Source: DASSWG01 sp041689995 (GTDB lineage Bacteria; Bacteroidota; Bacteroidia; Flavobacteriales; Flavobacteriaceae). Taken from it: a stretch of 52,434 bases of DNA. The stretch spans positions 1 to 52,434 of the forward strand of contig JBDNFD010000017.1 in assembly GCA_041689995.1 (NCBI GenBank). Reading direction: 5' to 3'. The first letter of the stretch is position 1, and each line of letters begins with the position of its first letter. The notes below the pieces were generated by a model. The model did no database searches, was not told the DNA's origin, and saw only the letters and a program-made list of their open reading frames with translations. The position numbers and the translations under genes are program-made. Shown piece by piece: positions 25,845-34,636 of the stretch.

Positions 25845-26819
25845 CTATGCGTATTCAGCTACCTTTTTCAATCTGATATATACAAACCGAACAAAAAATA
25901 TGCCGCCAAATAACAATATTAACAACAACGGGTAAAGTATTTTTCTACTGATACGAATATCACCCTTGGCAGTAATATTATAACTATAGCTTACTTTTTT
26001 AATGATATTTTGTTGATCAATTTGTTGTTGCAATAATTGTAATCGAATTTTTAAAAATTCTTGTTTTTTCGCCAAAATTCTATCCCATGAATTATCATTG
26101 ATCACAACGGATTGTCCATTCCCTATTTTTTCCAAGCTAATAGAGGCTTTAATTATGGAATCCACTTGGGCGATCATCTGAGAATTTTCCTGTATGCGAA
26201 ACTGGGTGTTTTCGATTCCCACAATTTGATATTTCTTAAAATGGGCATTTTGATTGAAATTTTCTAAAACTGCATTTATAATAGCTTCAGGATTTTCTCC
26301 ACGAGTAGAGAAGGTCATTTTATGGTATTTGTAATGTTTTGCGGTTGTCATATTTTCCAAAAATTCATCCATTTCCTGATTTTCCGAAAGGGCTTCAAAA
26401 ATTCGTAAATTTATATCAGACTGAGAAATATAACGGTAAATATCGATGATTGGCTCTATTTTTATATCCTTTAAGAGTTCGTTATTTTTGCCCAAAATAT
26501 CCTTCAAATAATCCTTATCATCAAGTTGGATTTTCGAGTTCATTTCTTCTACCTTTGAATAGAGATAATCCGCACTCTCAAAATTTGGGATGACAATGAC
26601 TTCGTTTATATACGATTTTTTTGCGGTTTCATCTAAATAGAAGCCTAACAAAAATCCTACAATTATCAAAATAATGGTAATTATTACGTATTTTATGTAA
26701 AATGCAAGGACCATAAAAAGCCCCTTCACACATTTCCGAAAAAAATATCCAATTTGCCCAAAAAAGTAACCCAAATCAATTTCTTCCGATTGACCATTAT
26801 TTTCCATGTTTTTTTCCAT
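25845..26819 (-). CDS. Wzz-like chain-length determinant
   Basis: About 324 residues with an N-terminal membrane helix (YVIITIILIIVGFLLGFYL), a long periplasmic, partly coiled region and a C-terminal membrane helix (ILYPLLLILLFGGIFFV). This two-helix layout is that of polysaccharide copolymerases that set chain length. There is no tyrosine-kinase domain. Starts at 26843, 26819 and 26807 are all possible; I use 26819. It closes the polysaccharide locus next to an IS element. Confidence 0.7.
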   Translation of the reverse strand: MEKNMENNGQSEEIDLGYFFGQIGYFFRKCVKGLFMVLAFYIKYVIITIILIIVGFLLGFYLDETAKKSYINEVIVIPNFESADYLYSKVEEMNSKIQLDDKDYLKDILGKNNELLKDIKIEPIIDIYRYISQSDINLRIFEALSENQEMDEFLENMTTAKHYKYHKMTFSTRGENPEAIINAVLENFNQNAHFKKYQIVGIENTQFRIQENSQMIAQVDSIIKASISLEKIGNGQSVVINDNSWDRILAKKQEFLKIRLQLLQQQIDQQNIIKKVSYSYNITAKGDIRISRKILYPLLLILLFGGIFFVRFVYIRLKKVAEYA

Positions 26820-26934
26820 AAAAAGACTTTTTTGGCGATGCAAATATAATAAATTAATAACTCAGGTTACGCAAGATAATATAAAATTCCTTAATTTTAA
26901 CTTTTGAATTGTTGATAACTATATTTTTTGGAAT

Positions 26935-28000
26935 ATGGAAAATTTTGCGGATCTGTACAGCGATTATCTGATAAGTTCAAGTTCTTATAACACGGCAACG
27001 GGCATGGCCTCATTATTATCAATAAAGCATGACAAGGTCACACGTGAGTTGTCCAATGGTGATTACGACAGCAAATTTTTATGGCAGAAGGCAAAGGTCT
27101 ATATTCAAGAAATGACCCAGTCCAAAGAGGCCGTGTATTTAAGTTTTGACGATTCCATAGAAGAGAAACGCTACACCGATGAGAGCGAACTGAATTGCTG
27201 GCATTACGACCACGTGTTCGGCCGGTCCGTCAAAGGGGTCAATTTTTTGACCGCCCTGGTAGAGGTTGCCGGTATGCGGTTGCCCTGTGCCGTTGAGTTC
27301 GTAAAGAAGGACGTTTGGGTGGCCGATCCCAAGACAGGAAAGAAAAAACGCAAAAGCAGGACGACCAAAAATGAAATGTTCAGGAAAATGCTCTGGGAAT
27401 GCCATGGCAAGTTCAGGTTCGATTATGTCTTGGGCGATAGCTGGTATTCATCGATCGAAAATATGATATGTGCAAAAAAAGAGTTGGGGGTCGATTTTGT
27501 CCTTGCCATAAAAAGCAATAGAAACGTGTCCTTGTCATTGGGGGGCAAAGAAAAAAGGAATACATAAGTATTGAAACGCTACAGCCGGGACAGTCCCGCA
27601 CGTGCGGGAGAGGTCTGGTTCGAAGAACTGGATTTTCCGCTGTTGCTCACAAAGCAGGTTTTCAAAAACGAGAACGGTACAGTCGGCGAGTTGTACCTGG
27701 CCTGTAGTGATTTGAACCTATCGTATGACCAAATAACTACGATCTACAAAAAACGGTGGGGAGTAGAGGAATATCACAAATCCATAAAAAGCAATACGGG
27801 TTTTGGCAAAAGCCCAACGAAAACAATCAAGACCCAAACCAACCATTATGTGCTGTCCATCGTGGCCTACATAAAACTGGAATGGTTGAAACAGAGGACC
27901 AAAAAAAAATCATTTTGCAATGAAAACCCAGATATACCTGGCCGCTCAACAAGCGGCTTATGCAGAACTCAATAAGTTATCAACACCAAGGGCAGCATGA
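26935..28000 (+). pseudogene. DDE transposase (IS4/IS701-like), multiply frameshifted
   Basis: Transposase motifs are present: first Asp in YLSFDDSIEEKRY, second in YVLGDSWYSS, and Glu in RWGVEEYHKSIKSNTGFG (YREK-like region). The frame is broken three times. An A is missing from the A6 run at 27551-27556 (restored frame KEKKEYISIETLQPGQ). A 19-nt palindrome-bearing insertion at about 27594-27612 splits LQPGQ from VWFEELDFPLLL. An extra A in the A9 run at 27901-27909 hides the true C-terminus (NHFAMKTQIYLAAQQAAY, stop at 27998-28000). The repaired protein would be about 348 residues. As written it cannot transpose. Confidence 0.85.
27594..27609. repeat. 16-bp perfect palindrome inside the transposase gene
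   Basis: TCCCGCACGTGCGGGA is its own reverse complement and is much richer in G+C than its surroundings. Taking out 19 bases from here (through 27612) joins two clean coding stretches. Confidence 0.9.
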
Positions 28001-28008
28001 CGGCCCTT
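27988..28008 (+). terminator. Intrinsic terminator at the end of the IS
   Basis: AAGGGC and GCCCTT form a 6-bp stem with a 9-base loop followed by TTT. It overlaps the restored transposase stop and would end its transcript inside the element. Confidence 0.65.
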
Positions 28009-28099
28009 TTTGATTAATTTTTGCGTAAGGTGAGTTAATTATAAGGTATTCTTATATATCCAAAGTTCAAATACATCAATTTCCTCGTGGTTATGCGGG

Positions 28100-29785
28100 T
28101 TATTTTCCATCTTCAAAAATTTGTTCCAATATTTTTTTCGTAATTAAATAGGTCGGTCGCACACCAGTCGTTCCCAAGCCTCCGGAAGCGAGTGTACTTC
28201 CCGTTTTCAAAGGATTATCACTAGCATAATAAGCATAGCGGACTTTCACATCGGATGATATATTTCCCCGTAATTTTGAGGCAGATTGAATGGCTTTTTG
28301 ATAATGTGCGCCTTCCATTTCCAACCCAATCACGTTCCACGTCGAATCATGAAAATACCGAAGAATATCTTTATTCTGCAAGGATGTTCCCAAAACACTG
28401 ATCATCGCACCTTGGAAAACATCTACTCCATCTTTTGCAAAATCTTCTTTTTGCAATTCATTTTTAAACGGGTAATTATCGGCGGTCCCTTCGAACAAAT
28501 GTGCCGTGGGAATCATAATATCGCCTTTTTGTCCATCCAAAATTCCAGCTTTCCCCATTATAGAAATAGATCGGACATCCATAAAAAGTTGTTCGCCACC
28601 AAGATTATAAGGTTTTAAAAGTTCATCCATGGTTTCATAGGCTTGCTCGCCAAAAGCATAATCCATAACAATCAATATAGGGGATTCTTCGCTTTTACCA
28701 GAAAAATGCTCTTCCAAATGGTCCAATTTGGCAGTGTCGAAAATTTGCACATTGATATTTGCGCCGCTTTCGTCTTCCAGAAAGGTCATTCCACGTTTTA
28801 AAGCGAAAGACATCACCCGGTTTCTGAGGTTTCCATTTCCGCTGTCGCTCAGATCTTCATATATTTTCCCGATGGATTTTTCTGAAAGTTCTTTTTTCAA
28901 CGCCAAAGGAGCATAAAGCGTGTTCATAACGCCGTGCATATTGGCGCTGATAATATGTGCTGGTCGGTCGTATAATCCTTTTTCTATTAAAGCTGCTTTG
29001 ATGGCATCGGCCCAAACTTCCCCATGAATATGATGTCCCAGCCGTTCTCTCAAAATGGGACTGAATGTGATGGTTCTCTTTTTATCTGCCAGGGTTTCTT
29101 CGATCGCCAATTTCCCGAGGTAATAAATAATCCGTAAAAACCGTTCGGGATCACCCACCAAACTGAACAAGGGATAAATGGCAACAATTTCCTCAAAAGT
29201 TCTTCCTAAAATATTGGCCACATGAATCATCGCCACTTCGCGTTGGGGTTGCGTTAAGTCTTCCTTTTTTAGAATAACCTGCTCCAACTTTTCCCAATCG
29301 CGGGTCATGTTTTTCCCATTATCGATCACCACCCGACGCATAATTTTGTGCGATTCCATGTAAAGGAATGTCAAATGGGTAAGGATATCGTATATTTCGG
29401 AACGGCCGCGGGTAATTTCAATATTCATTTGTTCCTCATCGATGCGGTAGCAATTCCGTCTTCTTTTCGGGGGAACAATGGGCACAAAATGTGAATTTCC
29501 GTAACCTTCATTGCTCGTCAGATTTATGAAACGACATTCTTCTATTCCGTTCGGCAAACGCTCAATAACATATAAAAGTCCGGCAAGTTCCATGCGTTCT
29601 TCCGCCACCGAACCATAAATTTCGGGGCGAAGCGTCAAAAGGGCATCGCGCAGACTTTCGCCAGAAACCCCCATGGGTTTATAAAACCCCCGGTTGAAAA
29701 GATGGCGCATGGTGATATAGATACGTTCAATGGCGTTCGTGCTTTGCTGTGCACGTGTCCGTCCTTGATTTTTTAATTTTTCCAT
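28100..29785 (-). CDS. DUF6909 family protein with nucleoside-phosphorylase-like C-terminus
   Basis: A 561-residue soluble protein common in Flavobacteriia, function not established. The N-terminal half is helical with many charged residues. The C-terminal half (about 340-555) has features that recall the purine nucleoside phosphorylase fold: VMDYAFGEQAYETMDELL, SIMGKAGILDGQKGDIMIPT, VLGTSLQNKDI, VIGLEMEGAHYQKAI (an M-E-G motif used for ribose binding) and YYASDNPL (a Ser-Asp pair used for base binding). A nucleotide-related role is a fair inference, not proven. Monocistronic in appearance; downstream lies the IS. Confidence 0.7.
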   Translation of the reverse strand: MEKLKNQGRTRAQQSTNAIERIYITMRHLFNRGFYKPMGVSGESLRDALLTLRPEIYGSVAEERMELAGLLYVIERLPNGIEECRFINLTSNEGYGNSHFVPIVPPKRRRNCYRIDEEQMNIEITRGRSEIYDILTHLTFLYMESHKIMRRVVIDNGKNMTRDWEKLEQVILKKEDLTQPQREVAMIHVANILGRTFEEIVAIYPLFSLVGDPERFLRIIYYLGKLAIEETLADKKRTITFSPILRERLGHHIHGEVWADAIKAALIEKGLYDRPAHIISANMHGVMNTLYAPLALKKELSEKSIGKIYEDLSDSGNGNLRNRVMSFALKRGMTFLEDESGANINVQIFDTAKLDHLEEHFSGKSEESPILIVMDYAFGEQAYETMDELLKPYNLGGEQLFMDVRSISIMGKAGILDGQKGDIMIPTAHLFEGTADNYPFKNELQKEDFAKDGVDVFQGAMISVLGTSLQNKDILRYFHDSTWNVIGLEMEGAHYQKAIQSASKLRGNISSDVKVRYAYYASDNPLKTGSTLASGGLGTTGVRPTYLITKKILEQIFEDGK

Positions 29786-29815
29786 AGATTCGATAAATAT
29801 ACAGTATTTTCTGTT

Positions 29816-31309
29816 TTATGAGCAAAAAGCCTTTAGCACATTTGCTATTTTCCGATTGTTGGACAAACGCGGCAATTTATTCTGTCCACCCAATTTTCCG
29901 ATGGATTTCATATAACTTTGAAATCCCCCGGTTTCAATTTTGGTAATTTTCAACGGGCGCAAAATATGACCTTCTATCAAATCGGAATAATAAGAATTTT
30001 TTTTCTGGAGGAAACGATCGATTTCCGTCGAGAATTTGTCCAAATTTTCGGGTATTTCGCCAAATTCCACAAACCATTCGTGATAAGGAAGTCCTTCAAT
30101 TGGATTTGTTTCCGGCGCCACAGTGAACTCATTGATACTCACGTTCATTTTTTTGCAAGCTTCTTCCATGGCTTGCTCCACTTCACTTCCTATTATATGT
30201 TCGCCGAAAGCAGAAATAAAATGTTCCAATCGACCGCTCACAATTAGTTTATGCGGCTTCAAAGAAGTGAATTTTACGGTATCACCGAGATTGTAGCCCC
30301 ATAATCCGGCGTTGGTAGAAACAATCATCACATAATTAGTATCCAATTGCACTTCGCCAATAGTATGTCGCTTCGGGTTTTCTTTGAAAAAATCATCGGT
30401 CTTGACAAATTCATAAAAAATCCCCGAATTCAGCTGAAGCAACATTCCTTTATCTTCTTGCTTGTCCTGAAACGCAAAAAAACCTTCCGAAGCTGGATAT
30501 AATTCAATACTATCAACTTTTCTTCCAATCAAATCTTGGAATTTTGCCCGATAAGGTTCAAAATTGACGCCGCCATAGATGAACAGGTTGAAATTGGGAA
30601 AAACATCGCCTACCTTTTTTCCAGTTTTATCGCGGATGCGTTCAAAATACATTTGTACCCAAGACGGAATTCCGCTAATAACGGTCATGTTCTCCGGAAG
30701 GGTTTCTCCGACAATTTTATCCACTTTGGTTTCCCAATCATCAATGCAATTGGTTTCCCAGCTCGGCAAGCGGTTTTTCTGCAAATAATTAGGAACATAA
30801 TGGGCGACAATTCCGGAAAGTCTGCCCACACCAATTCCATTTTTCGTTTCCATTTCAGGGCTTCCTTGTAAGAAAATCATTTTTCCGTTCACAAAACCTG
30901 CATTTCCGGTTTCTGCGATATAACACAAAATGGCATTTCGTGCGGCCTGAATGTGTGACGGCATGGATTCTTTCGTTAAAGGAATGTATTTCGCCCCACT
31001 TGTAGTTCCAGAAGTTTTGGCAAAATACAAAGGTTTCCCGGGCCATAAAATATTTTCACTCCCAGCCACCACTTTGTCCACATACGGTTTTAGTGCTTCA
31101 TAATCGCGTATAGGCACTTGTTTCGCGAAATCTGCCATTGATTGGATTTTGTCAAATCCGTGCTCTTTTCCGAATTCGGTGTTTTTCGCATCAGAAATAA
31201 GTTGCTGGAAAACGGTTTCTTGGGTTTCCAGGGGAAATATTGCCCATTCATCGATTTTCTTACGAGTGATCTGTGCCCAAATTTTTGCTGCAAAAGATTT
31301 TACGAACAT
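29816..31309 (-). CDS. GH3 family acyl-adenylating protein
   Basis: Belongs to the family named after plant auxin-amino acid synthetases (PF03321), which activate a carboxylate as an acyl-AMP. The start at 31309 (MFVKSFAAKIWAQITRKKID) leaves 7 bases after the M23 gene. About 497 residues with the phosphate loop YFAKTSGTTSGAKYIPLT, LYPASEGFFAFQ and YNLGDTVKFT, ATP-binding motifs of the family. The bacterial substrate is unknown. It is tightly behind the M23 peptidase gene, as in other Flavobacteriia. Confidence 0.88.
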   Translation of the reverse strand: MFVKSFAAKIWAQITRKKIDEWAIFPLETQETVFQQLISDAKNTEFGKEHGFDKIQSMADFAKQVPIRDYEALKPYVDKVVAGSENILWPGKPLYFAKTSGTTSGAKYIPLTKESMPSHIQAARNAILCYIAETGNAGFVNGKMIFLQGSPEMETKNGIGVGRLSGIVAHYVPNYLQKNRLPSWETNCIDDWETKVDKIVGETLPENMTVISGIPSWVQMYFERIRDKTGKKVGDVFPNFNLFIYGGVNFEPYRAKFQDLIGRKVDSIELYPASEGFFAFQDKQEDKGMLLQLNSGIFYEFVKTDDFFKENPKRHTIGEVQLDTNYVMIVSTNAGLWGYNLGDTVKFTSLKPHKLIVSGRLEHFISAFGEHIIGSEVEQAMEEACKKMNVSINEFTVAPETNPIEGLPYHEWFVEFGEIPENLDKFSTEIDRFLQKKNSYYSDLIEGHILRPLKITKIETGGFQSYMKSIGKLGGQNKLPRLSNNRKIANVLKAFCS

Positions 31310-31316
31310 AGAGAAA

Positions 31317-32186
31317 TTATTCAAAAGCGATAAAATCAATGGGGTTCATTGGGTAGCCATCGCTCCATAATTCAAAATGCAAATGCGGACCTGTTGTGAA
31401 TGCGCCGGTATTTCCAACGATAGCGATCACTTCGCCAGCTTTCACCTTTTCACCCTGTTTCTTAGAGAGCGATGAATTGTGTTTGTAAACGGAAATCAAT
31501 CCATAACTATGCTCCAAAATCATGACGTACCCAGTTTCGGCGGTCCATTCCGAGAAAATTACGGTTCCATCGGCAACGGCTTTCACCGGAGAATTCTTTT
31601 CGGTGACAATATCTACGCCAAAATGCCTATCGTCGCTACTGAAATCTTGCGAAATATATCCTTTCACTGGAGGAAAAAGACTAAAATCTGTTTTGGAAAC
31701 CGCAATATCCAAAAGGTTGTATTTGTCTTCCTTGGCTACTTTTTTACGAAGAAGAGAGTCAGATTTTGACGGGGTAAAATCCACTTCACCCGGATCGAAT
31801 GGCGCAATGGCCTGCACTGAATCTTCGCCATTATTTGGCATCACTTTACCGGTAAGCATTTGCCGGATGGAGGCAAAATATTGCCGGTTCTGCCGAATTT
31901 CATTTTCCAGGGAATCCGCACGATAGGTCAGTTCCACCGCCCTTCTTCGCATATCTGGGGAGGAATATCCCGGAATATATTCACGGAGCGGGGTAAATGC
32001 AATCAGAATTGTGGTCCCAATAATCAGTACAATAATGGAAAGTGAAACGGCCACAAACACATTCAGTCGTGTCAATTTATAAGACACGCGTTCTTCGAAG
32101 GTATCCTCGTTCAAGATGACCAACCGATACTTGTGGAGCAATTTTTTTGTTCCAAAGCGCCGCTCTTTTTTTTCGTTCCCGCTCAT
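31317..32186 (-). CDS. M23 family metallopeptidase, membrane-anchored
   Basis: A 289-residue cell-wall endopeptidase candidate. One membrane helix (VSLSIIVLIIGTTILIAFTPL, near 50-70) is followed by a short coiled region (RADSLENEIRQN) and the C-terminal LytM domain. Zinc ligands are visible: H and D in RHFGVDIVTEKNSP and the H-x-H of GPHLHFELW. It would act on peptidoglycan cross-links in the periplasm. Divergent from tatA. Confidence 0.92.
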   Translation of the reverse strand: MSGNEKKERRFGTKKLLHKYRLVILNEDTFEERVSYKLTRLNVFVAVSLSIIVLIIGTTILIAFTPLREYIPGYSSPDMRRRAVELTYRADSLENEIRQNRQYFASIRQMLTGKVMPNNGEDSVQAIAPFDPGEVDFTPSKSDSLLRKKVAKEDKYNLLDIAVSKTDFSLFPPVKGYISQDFSSDDRHFGVDIVTEKNSPVKAVADGTVIFSEWTAETGYVMILEHSYGLISVYKHNSSLSKKQGEKVKAGEVIAIVGNTGAFTTGPHLHFELWSDGYPMNPIDFIAFE

Positions 32187-32394
32187 TCGTTGCTTCTATT
32201 GCGGGACAAAGGTATGCAATTATCAAATATGAGTTCAAAATTAGGGAAAACGTGAATCTTTAATCTGCAATTTCTAATTTTTGAAAGGAAGCTTCCCGCG
32301 AAAAAACCATTGAGAACTGCGCATTTTCAAAAGCTTTTTTCAACCTCTAATTTAAGATTAAAGTTAAAATTTGATCCAATTATGTTATACCAAG

Positions 32395-32424
32395 TTTGCC
32401 TACAAAATTTATTCCGTACCTTTG
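32395..32424 (+). promoter_or_regulatory. Promoter of tatA
   Basis: TTTG (32395-32398), 18 bases, then TACCTTTG (32417-32424): an exact fit to the Bacteroidota sigma consensus, 21 bases before the tatA start. The clearest promoter in the window together with that of RM island 1. Confidence 0.7.
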
Positions 32425-32445
32425 TCAACATTAAAAAATTCAATC

Positions 32446-32670
32446 ATGATTTCAGAAACCATATTATTTGGATTTATTGGAGGCTGGCAGTGGGTGATTA
32501 TCGGATTGGCCATATTATTATTGTTTGGCGGCAAGAAAATCCCCGAACTGATGAAAGGCCTGGGAAGTGGCTTGAAGGAATTCAAAAATGCAGCCGGTGA
32601 TGACAATGAAAAGAAAGAGCCCAAACCTACGGAAAACACTGCTGAAGATCCTCACGCTCCGAAAAGTTAA
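32446..32670 (+). CDS. tatA: Twin-arginine translocase subunit TatA/TatE
   Basis: Forms the pore for export of folded proteins. The 74-residue protein has a short N-terminal membrane helix (WVIIGLAILLLFGGKKIPEL) with the conserved FGGKKIPEL hinge, an amphipathic helix (KGLGSGLKEFKNA) and a charged tail. Start at 32446 fits the promoter; an upstream in-frame ATG at 32371 lies before the promoter. No tatC is adjacent. Confidence 0.93.
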   Translation: MISETILFGFIGGWQWVIIGLAILLLFGGKKIPELMKGLGSGLKEFKNAAGDDNEKKEPKPTENTAEDPHAPKS

Positions 32671-32868
32671 CTTTTCCACGGCAGAAAATTCATATGGATA
32701 AAAAGCACCTTTTCCTCAAGTTTTCTAATTTTCAAGTCGATCATTCTTCTTTTATACCCATCTAAAAAATTCGGGTTAAAAATTAATTTTTCATTTTCCC
32801 GTCACATTTTCCGTTTTGGATCGTCATCTATATAGATTCTTTTATCTTTATACCCAAAACCAATTTAT

Positions 32869-34377
32869 ATGAAAGTTCTTTTTTTGCGGCGATCTTTTCT
32901 TTGCATCTTCGTTTTCTTTTGTAGCTCCATTCTCTTCGGGCAAAACGTTTCGGGGGTTTTGGTCGATAAAACTTCCAAAGAAACCATTCCCTTCGCTACG
33001 GTACAACTCGGTAAAAACTACGGGGTGATTACCAATCAAGAGGGAAATTTCACGATTAATACCGAAAATTTTACCAAAAATGATTCACTGGTTTTTTCCA
33101 GTATGGGCTATGAAGCGAAAAGCATCGCGCTGAACGATTTCAAACAAGACACGATTTTATTGGCCAAAAATGTGGAAGAATTGGGACAGGTTTTACTGCT
33201 CAACAGGAATCTCACGGCTGAGGAAATTATGGTGAAAGTGAACGAAAACCTTTCCACAAATTACAATAATTCCCTTACAAAATCCACCGTTTTCCATCGG
33301 CAACAAATTGGAAACAAGTTTTACAAAATGGGTTTTGAAATCAAAAAGGCAGAGTTCATCGACAGAAAAGTACGCAAGGAATTCAACAAATCTGTGGACA
33401 GTTTATTGGACGGATTCAAAAACCAAACCTCGCGAAGTTATTTTTCCAATTTGTCCGAAGTGCTTATAGGGGAAAATGATTCACAAGCCAAAGACAGTTT
33501 GAAAGTGCGCGTGGTAAAAGGCACGCATTTGGTGAATGAAGAGAAAAGTCTTTCCACCGATAAATTACAAAAAAAAGTGATGAAAACATTGTTGGCAAAA
33601 CTAAAAACCAGCAATACTTTTAAACTAAAAACAAGCATTTTAACCCTCGAAGATTCTTTGGACCTTTCCGAAATTGACCTTGACGAAAAGAAAGTAGATA
33701 CCATAAAACCCTCACAAATACGCGGTCAGTTGGGTTGGATTTTGAATAAAACAGCAGATAAAGAAAATTTCGATTTCATCACAGATTATAAGAAATACGA
33801 TTATAAGATTGAAAGTGTTTCTATGTTCAACGATGAACCAATTTATGTTATTTCATTTGTTCGGGCCACCGGTTTATTTTCGGGCAATGGACGTTTTGCG
33901 GGGACTTTATTCGTTTCCGCCGATAGCTTTGCAGTGGTAAAGGCAGAATATGCTTTTGCCGATGGAGAACAAGGAAAAAGCCTTAATATGAAATTCTTAT
34001 TAGGAATAAAATATGCCGAAAAAGAACGCTCAGGAACCATTATTTTTCAGAAAAACGAAAATGGAAAATACAGTCCAAAATATGTGCAATCTTCAGAAAA
34101 AGGATATGGCTATTTTAGCAGGAAATTTGTGCTGAAAGAAAATGCACCACGCAAAGATCGCATGAAATTAAAATTCAATTTTACTATCGAACTGGATTTT
34201 TCTCAAAATGAAGAATGGGTTTTTCTGAACACCGAACCTATTTCAAAAAGCCAGTTCAACGATTTCCAAGAAAATGAAGGCGTCGTGGAAGAAAAAATCG
34301 AAAAATACGATCCTAAAATTTGGGACAAGTACAACGTTTTGGCACCCACGAAAGCGATTCGGGAATATTCGTATTGA
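32869..34377 (+). CDS. Exported protein with carboxypeptidase-like regulatory domain
   Basis: 502 residues with a signal peptide (FLCIFVFFCSSILFG, cut near 24). Residues about 26-95 form the beta-sandwich carboxypeptidase D regulatory-like domain (VSGVLVDKTSKETIPFATV, TNQEGNFTI, VFSSMGYEAKSIAL) common in Bacteroidota outer-surface proteins. The rest is a beta-rich region without recognised motifs (VRATGLFSGNGRFAGTLFVS). No TonB-dependent receptor plug or barrel follows, so it is not SusC. Function unknown; probably periplasmic or on the inner face of the outer membrane. Confidence 0.8.
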   Translation: MKVLFLRRSFLCIFVFFCSSILFGQNVSGVLVDKTSKETIPFATVQLGKNYGVITNQEGNFTINTENFTKNDSLVFSSMGYEAKSIALNDFKQDTILLAKNVEELGQVLLLNRNLTAEEIMVKVNENLSTNYNNSLTKSTVFHRQQIGNKFYKMGFEIKKAEFIDRKVRKEFNKSVDSLLDGFKNQTSRSYFSNLSEVLIGENDSQAKDSLKVRVVKGTHLVNEEKSLSTDKLQKKVMKTLLAKLKTSNTFKLKTSILTLEDSLDLSEIDLDEKKVDTIKPSQIRGQLGWILNKTADKENFDFITDYKKYDYKIESVSMFNDEPIYVISFVRATGLFSGNGRFAGTLFVSADSFAVVKAEYAFADGEQGKSLNMKFLLGIKYAEKERSGTIIFQKNENGKYSPKYVQSSEKGYGYFSRKFVLKENAPRKDRMKLKFNFTIELDFSQNEEWVFLNTEPISKSQFNDFQENEGVVEEKIEKYDPKIWDKYNVLAPTKAIREYSY

Positions 34378-34605
34378 TAAAATTGATCCTATTTGAATAT
34401 GCAAATAGAAAGAACAAATACTGAAATTTTAATCCGCGTTCTTTCAAGTAATCTGTGACTTATTGCTTAATTCCCAAAACATCTTCGACTTTTATGCTCC
34501 TGTCGCTTTATTGAACAAGCTCGAATTCCATCACCAAAAATGGTTGAAATTTTCCGAGTTTTCGCAAATATATCTATGAGCCGCTGTTATGCCGTTTTAC
34601 CTTCT

Positions 34606-34613
34606 TAACTTTG
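34606..34613 (+). promoter_or_regulatory. Candidate -7 element of the M3 peptidase gene
   Basis: TAACTTTG fits TAnnTTTG, 23 bases before the ATG at 34637. The remaining spacer back to 34378 shows nothing else. Confidence 0.45.
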
Positions 34614-34636
34614 CAGTTCTTACAAATTAAACAATC

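Larger units (their letters stand above)
26859..28036. mobile_element. Decayed IS element of about 1.18 kb
   Basis: The ends AACTCAGGTTACGCAA (26859-26874) and, on the opposite strand, AACTCACCTTACGCAA (28036-28021) are 16-bp inverted repeats with two mismatches. They bracket one broken transposase gene. A target duplication is not certain (TAAT lies at or beside both ends). It sits between the Wzz-like gene and DUF6909, at the border of the polysaccharide locus. Confidence 0.85.
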
